DNA of 15,565 nucleotides, from NCBI GenBank assembly GCA_023418375.1, contig JAEZZV010000042.1:1-15565 (forward strand), given 5' to 3'. Positions 13,237 through 15,565 of the stretch are shown here, piece by piece. The stretch comes from Actinomycetes bacterium (lineage in GTDB: Bacteria > Actinomycetota > Actinomycetes > Actinomycetales > Cellulomonadaceae). The translations under genes and the position numbers were made by a program. A model generated the notes under the pieces. The model did not search any database. It was given only the letters and a program-made list of their open reading frames with translations, and was not told the DNA's origin. Numbering within the stretch: the first letter of the stretch is position 1; every line of letters starts with the position of its first letter.

Positions 13237-13268
13237 CCGGGCGACCGGACCAGCCCGACCGCCCGGTC
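13235..13268. terminator. Hairpin between convergent septum-formation-type gene and ABC permease
   Basis: GACCGGGC (13235-13242) and GCCCGGTC (13261-13268), 8-bp perfect arms with an 18-nt loop, fill the gap between convergent stops. The left arm begins inside the TGA stop of the plus-strand gene. No T-run; bidirectional U-less terminator candidate. Confidence 0.55.
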
Positions 13269-13282
13269 GACCGCCCCGACGC

Positions 13283-14119
13283 CTAGCGGGCGCTGCGGAC
13301 GATGGTCCGGATGCCGACCAGGAGGCCGACCGCCGCCGTTGCGACCGCCGCGAGTGCGCCCCAGGCCACGGCGCTCGACGCGAGCTCGCCCGCGAACAGC
13401 GCCCGCTCCGCCTCGACGACGTACGCGAGCGGGTTGGCGCGCGCCGCCGCACGCATCCAGGACGGGCCCGAGTCCAGCGGCAGCAGCAGCCCGGACAGGA
13501 TCAGCAGGGGGAACAGCACGGTCTGCTGGACCATCCAGAACATCCACTCGACCTTGCGCACCGCGATCGCCAGCGCGTAGCTGAGCGAGCCGAGGCCGAC
13601 GCCCAGGACCGCGAGGAGCACGAGGCCGAGCAGGGCGCCCGCGAGGTGCAGCCGGAACCCGAACGGAAGCATGACGAGCACGATGACCGTCGCCTGCGCG
13701 GTGAGCGGGACCATCTCCTTCAGCGCGCGGCCGACGAGCTGCGCGGACCGCGGCAGCGGCGTGACGAGCAGCCGCTCGTGGGCGCCCGTCTGCATCTCGA
13801 ACTGCAGGTTCGCGCCGGTGGTGGACGTGCCGAACAACGTCGTCATGAGCAGGATCGACGGCACGAACCACTGCCAGACTCCGCCGTCGAACGCCCCGCT
13901 CGCGCGCAGCGACCCGGCCAGCAACGGGCCGAACAGCCCCAGGAACACCAGCGGCTGGACCAGTCCGAACATCACGGAGAACGGGTCGTGGACCACCGGC
14001 CGCAGCTCGCGGACCATCACGAGGCGCGCGGCCCGCAGCCACGGCAGGGCGGCCGGCTCAGTCCGGGCGGCGCCCCGGTCGGCGGACAGGTCGGCGGGGG
14101 TCAGGGTCGTGGCGCTCAT
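13283..14119 (-). CDS. ABC-2 type exporter permease, DrrB-like
   Basis: Membrane subunit (278 aa) of a drug/lipid-type exporter. A soluble N-terminus (1-30) leads into VMVRELRPVVHDPFSVMFGLVQPLVFLGLF, the amphipathic-plus-first-helix element of the ABC2_membrane family, followed by about five further hydrophobic segments. Other family marks are FEMQTGAHERLLVTPLPRSAQLVGRALKE (the cytoplasmic loop with a conserved E-R-x-x-x-T-P-L-P element), ILSGLLLPLD, and ANPLAYVVEAERALFAG near the C-terminus. It has no large insert, unlike the permease at 1047-2291, so the two ABC systems are of different types. ATG 14119 overlaps the ATPase stop by 4 bp (ATGA). Substrate unknown; hydrophobic antibiotics or lipids are family expectations. 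Confidence 0.94.
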   Translation of the reverse strand: MSATTLTPADLSADRGAARTEPAALPWLRAARLVMVRELRPVVHDPFSVMFGLVQPLVFLGLFGPLLAGSLRASGAFDGGVWQWFVPSILLMTTLFGTSTTGANLQFEMQTGAHERLLVTPLPRSAQLVGRALKEMVPLTAQATVIVLVMLPFGFRLHLAGALLGLVLLAVLGVGLGSLSYALAIAVRKVEWMFWMVQQTVLFPLLILSGLLLPLDSGPSWMRAAARANPLAYVVEAERALFAGELASSAVAWGALAAVATAAVGLLVGIRTIVRSAR

Positions 14120-15168
14120 GCTGCGTCCTTCCGGGTCTGCGGGGCGGTGGCGGTGGTGGCCGCCGGGCTGTCGTCGTCGGCCGTCTCGGCGGCGGTGCCG
14201 CCCTCGCGCAGGCTGCGGCCGGTGAGGGAGAGGAACACGTCGTCGAGCGTCGGCCGCGTCGCCGCGGCGGCCACCACACGCAGCCCGGCCGACGACGCGG
14301 CGAGCACGATCTGCGGCACCGCGCCGGATCCGTCGGGCACCTTGGCCCGCACCTCGTCCCCGTGCACGACGACGTCCCTCGCCCCGGGCAGCCGCGTCAC
14401 CATCGCGGCGAGCCGGTGCGCGGCGTCGTCGTCGGACGCGTCGCCCCCGCCCGCGAGCCGCAGCACGACCGCGTCACCGGCGAGGTCGCGCTTGAGCGCA
14501 TCGGCGGTGTCGTCAGCGATGACCCGGCCGTGGTCGACGACGACGACCCGGCCCGCGAACGCGTCCGCCTCGTCGAGGTAGTGCGTGGTCAGCAGGATCG
14601 TCATCGGGTGCTCGGCGCGCAGCCGCTGGATGTGGTCCCACAGGTTGGCCCGGTTGTGGGGGTCGAGACCGGTGGACGGCTCGTCGAGCACGAGCAGGCG
14701 GGGTGCGTGCACGAGGCCGAGCGCGACGTCCAGCCGACGCCGCTGCCCGCCGGAGAGCTCGGAGACCTTGCGGCCGGCGAACTCGGCGAGCTCGAGCGCC
14801 TCGAGGAGCTCTCCCGCGCGGCGGCGGGCGGCCCGCGCGTCCAGCCCGTAGACGAGCCCCTGCACCACGAGCTCGTCGACCGCCCGATGGGTGTGACCGG
14901 CGCCGTTGCCCTGGCCGACGTAGCCGAGGTGCCGACGCACGCGCGCCGGGTGCCGGACGACGTCGTGCCCGGCGACCTCCGCCGACCCCGCGGTGGGCTG
15001 GAGCAGGGTCGTGAGCATGCGGAGCGTCGTCGTCTTGCCGGCGCCGTTCGGGCCGAGCAGGGCGACCATCTCGCCGTCGTCGACCTGGAGGTCCACGCCG
15101 CGGACGGCGTGCACGGTCTGGCTGCGACCCACCTGGAAGTCCTTGGTGAGCCCGGCGGTTCGGATCAT
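14116..15168 (-). CDS. ABC transporter ATP-binding protein, DrrA-like
   Basis: Cytoplasmic ATPase (350 aa) of the DrrA/daunorubicin-resistance type, pairing with the overlapping permease. Walker A GPNGAGKT (39-46), Q-loop YVGQ (Gln86), signature LSGGQRRR (138-145), Walker B RLLVLDE (157-163), D-loop STGLDPHNR (165-173) and H-loop LLTTHYLDEADAFA (192-205, His196). The region after the Q-loop reads GNGAGHTHRAVDEL, departing from the usual L-T-G-R-E-N element of DrrA relatives. The C-terminal third is a DUF4162-like domain ending TRPTLDDVFLSLTG, then a disordered Ala/Thr/Asp-rich tail. ATG 15168 has AAGGAG 6 nt upstream. It is first in its operon and divergent from the WYL-type regulator, its probable controller. 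Confidence 0.94.
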   Translation of the reverse strand: MIRTAGLTKDFQVGRSQTVHAVRGVDLQVDDGEMVALLGPNGAGKTTTLRMLTTLLQPTAGSAEVAGHDVVRHPARVRRHLGYVGQGNGAGHTHRAVDELVVQGLVYGLDARAARRRAGELLEALELAEFAGRKVSELSGGQRRRLDVALGLVHAPRLLVLDEPSTGLDPHNRANLWDHIQRLRAEHPMTILLTTHYLDEADAFAGRVVVVDHGRVIADDTADALKRDLAGDAVVLRLAGGGDASDDDAAHRLAAMVTRLPGARDVVVHGDEVRAKVPDGSGAVPQIVLAASSAGLRVVAAAATRPTLDDVFLSLTGRSLREGGTAAETADDDSPAATTATAPQTRKDAA

Positions 15169-15174
15169 CGGCTT

Positions 15175-15180
15175 CTCCTT
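15175..15180 (-). promoter_or_regulatory. Shine-Dalgarno of the DrrA-like ATPase
   Basis: AAGGAG, preceded by a second AGGAG, lies 6 nt before ATG 15168. It shows this operon has a leader, unlike the divergent regulator gene. Confidence 0.75.
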
Positions 15181-15190
15181 CTCCTCTGGC

Positions 15191-15198
15191 TGACGTCA
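15191..15198. promoter_or_regulatory. Palindrome TGACGTCA, candidate operator
   Basis: A perfect 8-bp dyad about 22 bp upstream of the DrrA-like ATPase start, in the regulator/exporter intergenic region. It is short enough to occur by chance but is well placed for a repressor. Confidence 0.35.
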
Positions 15199-15203
15199 CC
15201 CAC

Positions 15204-15230
15204 ACTTCCGGCAGTTCCGGCCACTTCCTG
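15204..15230. repeat. Three phased direct repeats, candidate regulator binding sites
   Basis: ACTTCCGG (15204-15211), AGTTCCGG (15213-15220) and ACTTCCTG (15223-15230) recur every 9-10 bp, with a weaker ACTTCACG at 15237-15244 overlapping the regulator's -10 region. Spacing near one helical turn would put the copies on one DNA face. Confidence 0.5.
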
Positions 15231-15235
15231 TCCGC

Positions 15236-15241
15236 TACTTC
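15236..15241 (+). promoter_or_regulatory. Weak -10 candidate for the WYL-type regulator
   Basis: TACTTC ends 7 nt before ATG 15249, consistent with the leaderless spacing elsewhere, but its last base departs from TANNNT. It overlaps the fourth, weak direct repeat, as expected for autorepression. Confidence 0.35.
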
Positions 15242-15248
15242 ACGGATG

Positions 15249-15565
15249 ATGGACACCATGGGAGAGAACCCGTCCGCCCCTTCGGCGCGGCTGCTGACCC
15301 TGCTCTCGCTGCTGCAGGCGCGGCGCGACTGGCCCGGCGAGACGCTCGCCGACCGCCTCGGCGTGAGCCCGCGCACGGTCCGGCGCGACGTCGACCGCCT
15401 GCGCTCGCTCGGCTACCCGGTGCACGCGACGCGGGGACCCGACGGCGGCTACCGCCTCGACCCCGGCAGCCAGGTGCCGCCGCTGCTGCTCGACGACGAG
15501 CAGGCCGTCGCCCTCACGGTCGCGCTCCAGGCGGCGTCGACGGGCGTGGCCGGCGTGGACGAGGC
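15249..15565 (+). CDS. Helix-turn-helix/WYL (YafY-type) transcriptional regulator (3' end beyond window)
   Basis: N-terminal 105 residues of a regulator. Residues 12-74 form a winged helix: ARLLTLLSLLQARRDWPG, then ETLADRLGVSPRTVRRDVDR (31-50) as helix-turn-helix and LRSLGYPVHATRGPDGGYRL (51-70) as recognition/wing segment. The following PPLLLDDEQAVALTVALQAA (77-96) is the start of the connector that in this family leads to a WYL ligand-sensing domain, here lost off the right edge. The WYL part is therefore inferred. In-frame ATGs at 15246, 15249 and 15258 all precede the domain; I chose 15249 from the -10 spacing. Such regulators often adjoin and control a divergent transporter, here the DrrAB-type exporter. 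Confidence 0.88.
   Translation, partial: MDTMGENPSAPSARLLTLLSLLQARRDWPGETLADRLGVSPRTVRRDVDRLRSLGYPVHATRGPDGGYRLDPGSQVPPLLLDDEQAVALTVALQAASTGVAGVDE

Overview
The window is dense, very GC-rich bacterial chromosome. Codon use, TANNNT-type -10 boxes directly in front of start codons, a PurT/DedA/YwiC/LemA gene set and a septum-formation-type Pro-rich membrane protein all point to an actinobacterium. A Cellulomonas-like member of the Micrococcales is my best guess, from general similarity only. I see no rRNA, tRNA, CRISPR array, insertion sequence, phage gene or origin. Every stretch longer than 300 bases is coding.

Layout. (1) 1-3253, minus strand: a tight operon of an ABC ATPase, an ABC-2 permease with a large extracytoplasmic insert, and purT, whose C-terminus is cut by the left edge. 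(2) 3439-6081: divergent and convergent single genes: a DedA-family membrane protein (+), a PhzF-family isomerase (-) and a YwiC-like membrane protein (+). Compact hairpins separate the convergent pairs. (3) 6139-10823, minus strand: pyrE, then four tandem paralogous membrane-anchored proteins of no firmly known function (called D, C, B and A here in transcription order), then lemA. Most junctions overlap by 4 bp or are nearly touching. (4) 10867-12523: an SDR oxidoreductase (-) divergent from an exonuclease III-type AP endonuclease (+) across a 55-bp gap. (5) 12616-13236: a Pro-rich, single-pass protein with a septum-formation-type domain (+). (6) 13283-15565: a DrrAB-type ABC exporter (-) divergent from a WYL/YafY-type helix-turn-helix regulator (+) cut by the right edge. 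The shared intergenic region carries phased direct repeats and a palindrome that look like operators.

The least explained part is the pyrE-D-C-B-A-lemA block. The four paralogs share an FES-x-x-FN-x-x-WRV motif, an H-x-x-V-x-P-x-x-M-x-R-L motif and an aromatic-rich C-terminal motif after an N-terminal membrane anchor. They probably relate to the DUF3137-type proteins often encoded beside LemA, but fourfold tandem expansion next to lemA looks unusual. A second window-wide pattern is that at least six genes have a -10-like hexamer ending 6-7 nt before the start codon and no Shine-Dalgarno, implying widespread leaderless transcription. The co-directional genes inside operons, and those with longer leaders, have Shine-Dalgarno sites or translational coupling instead.
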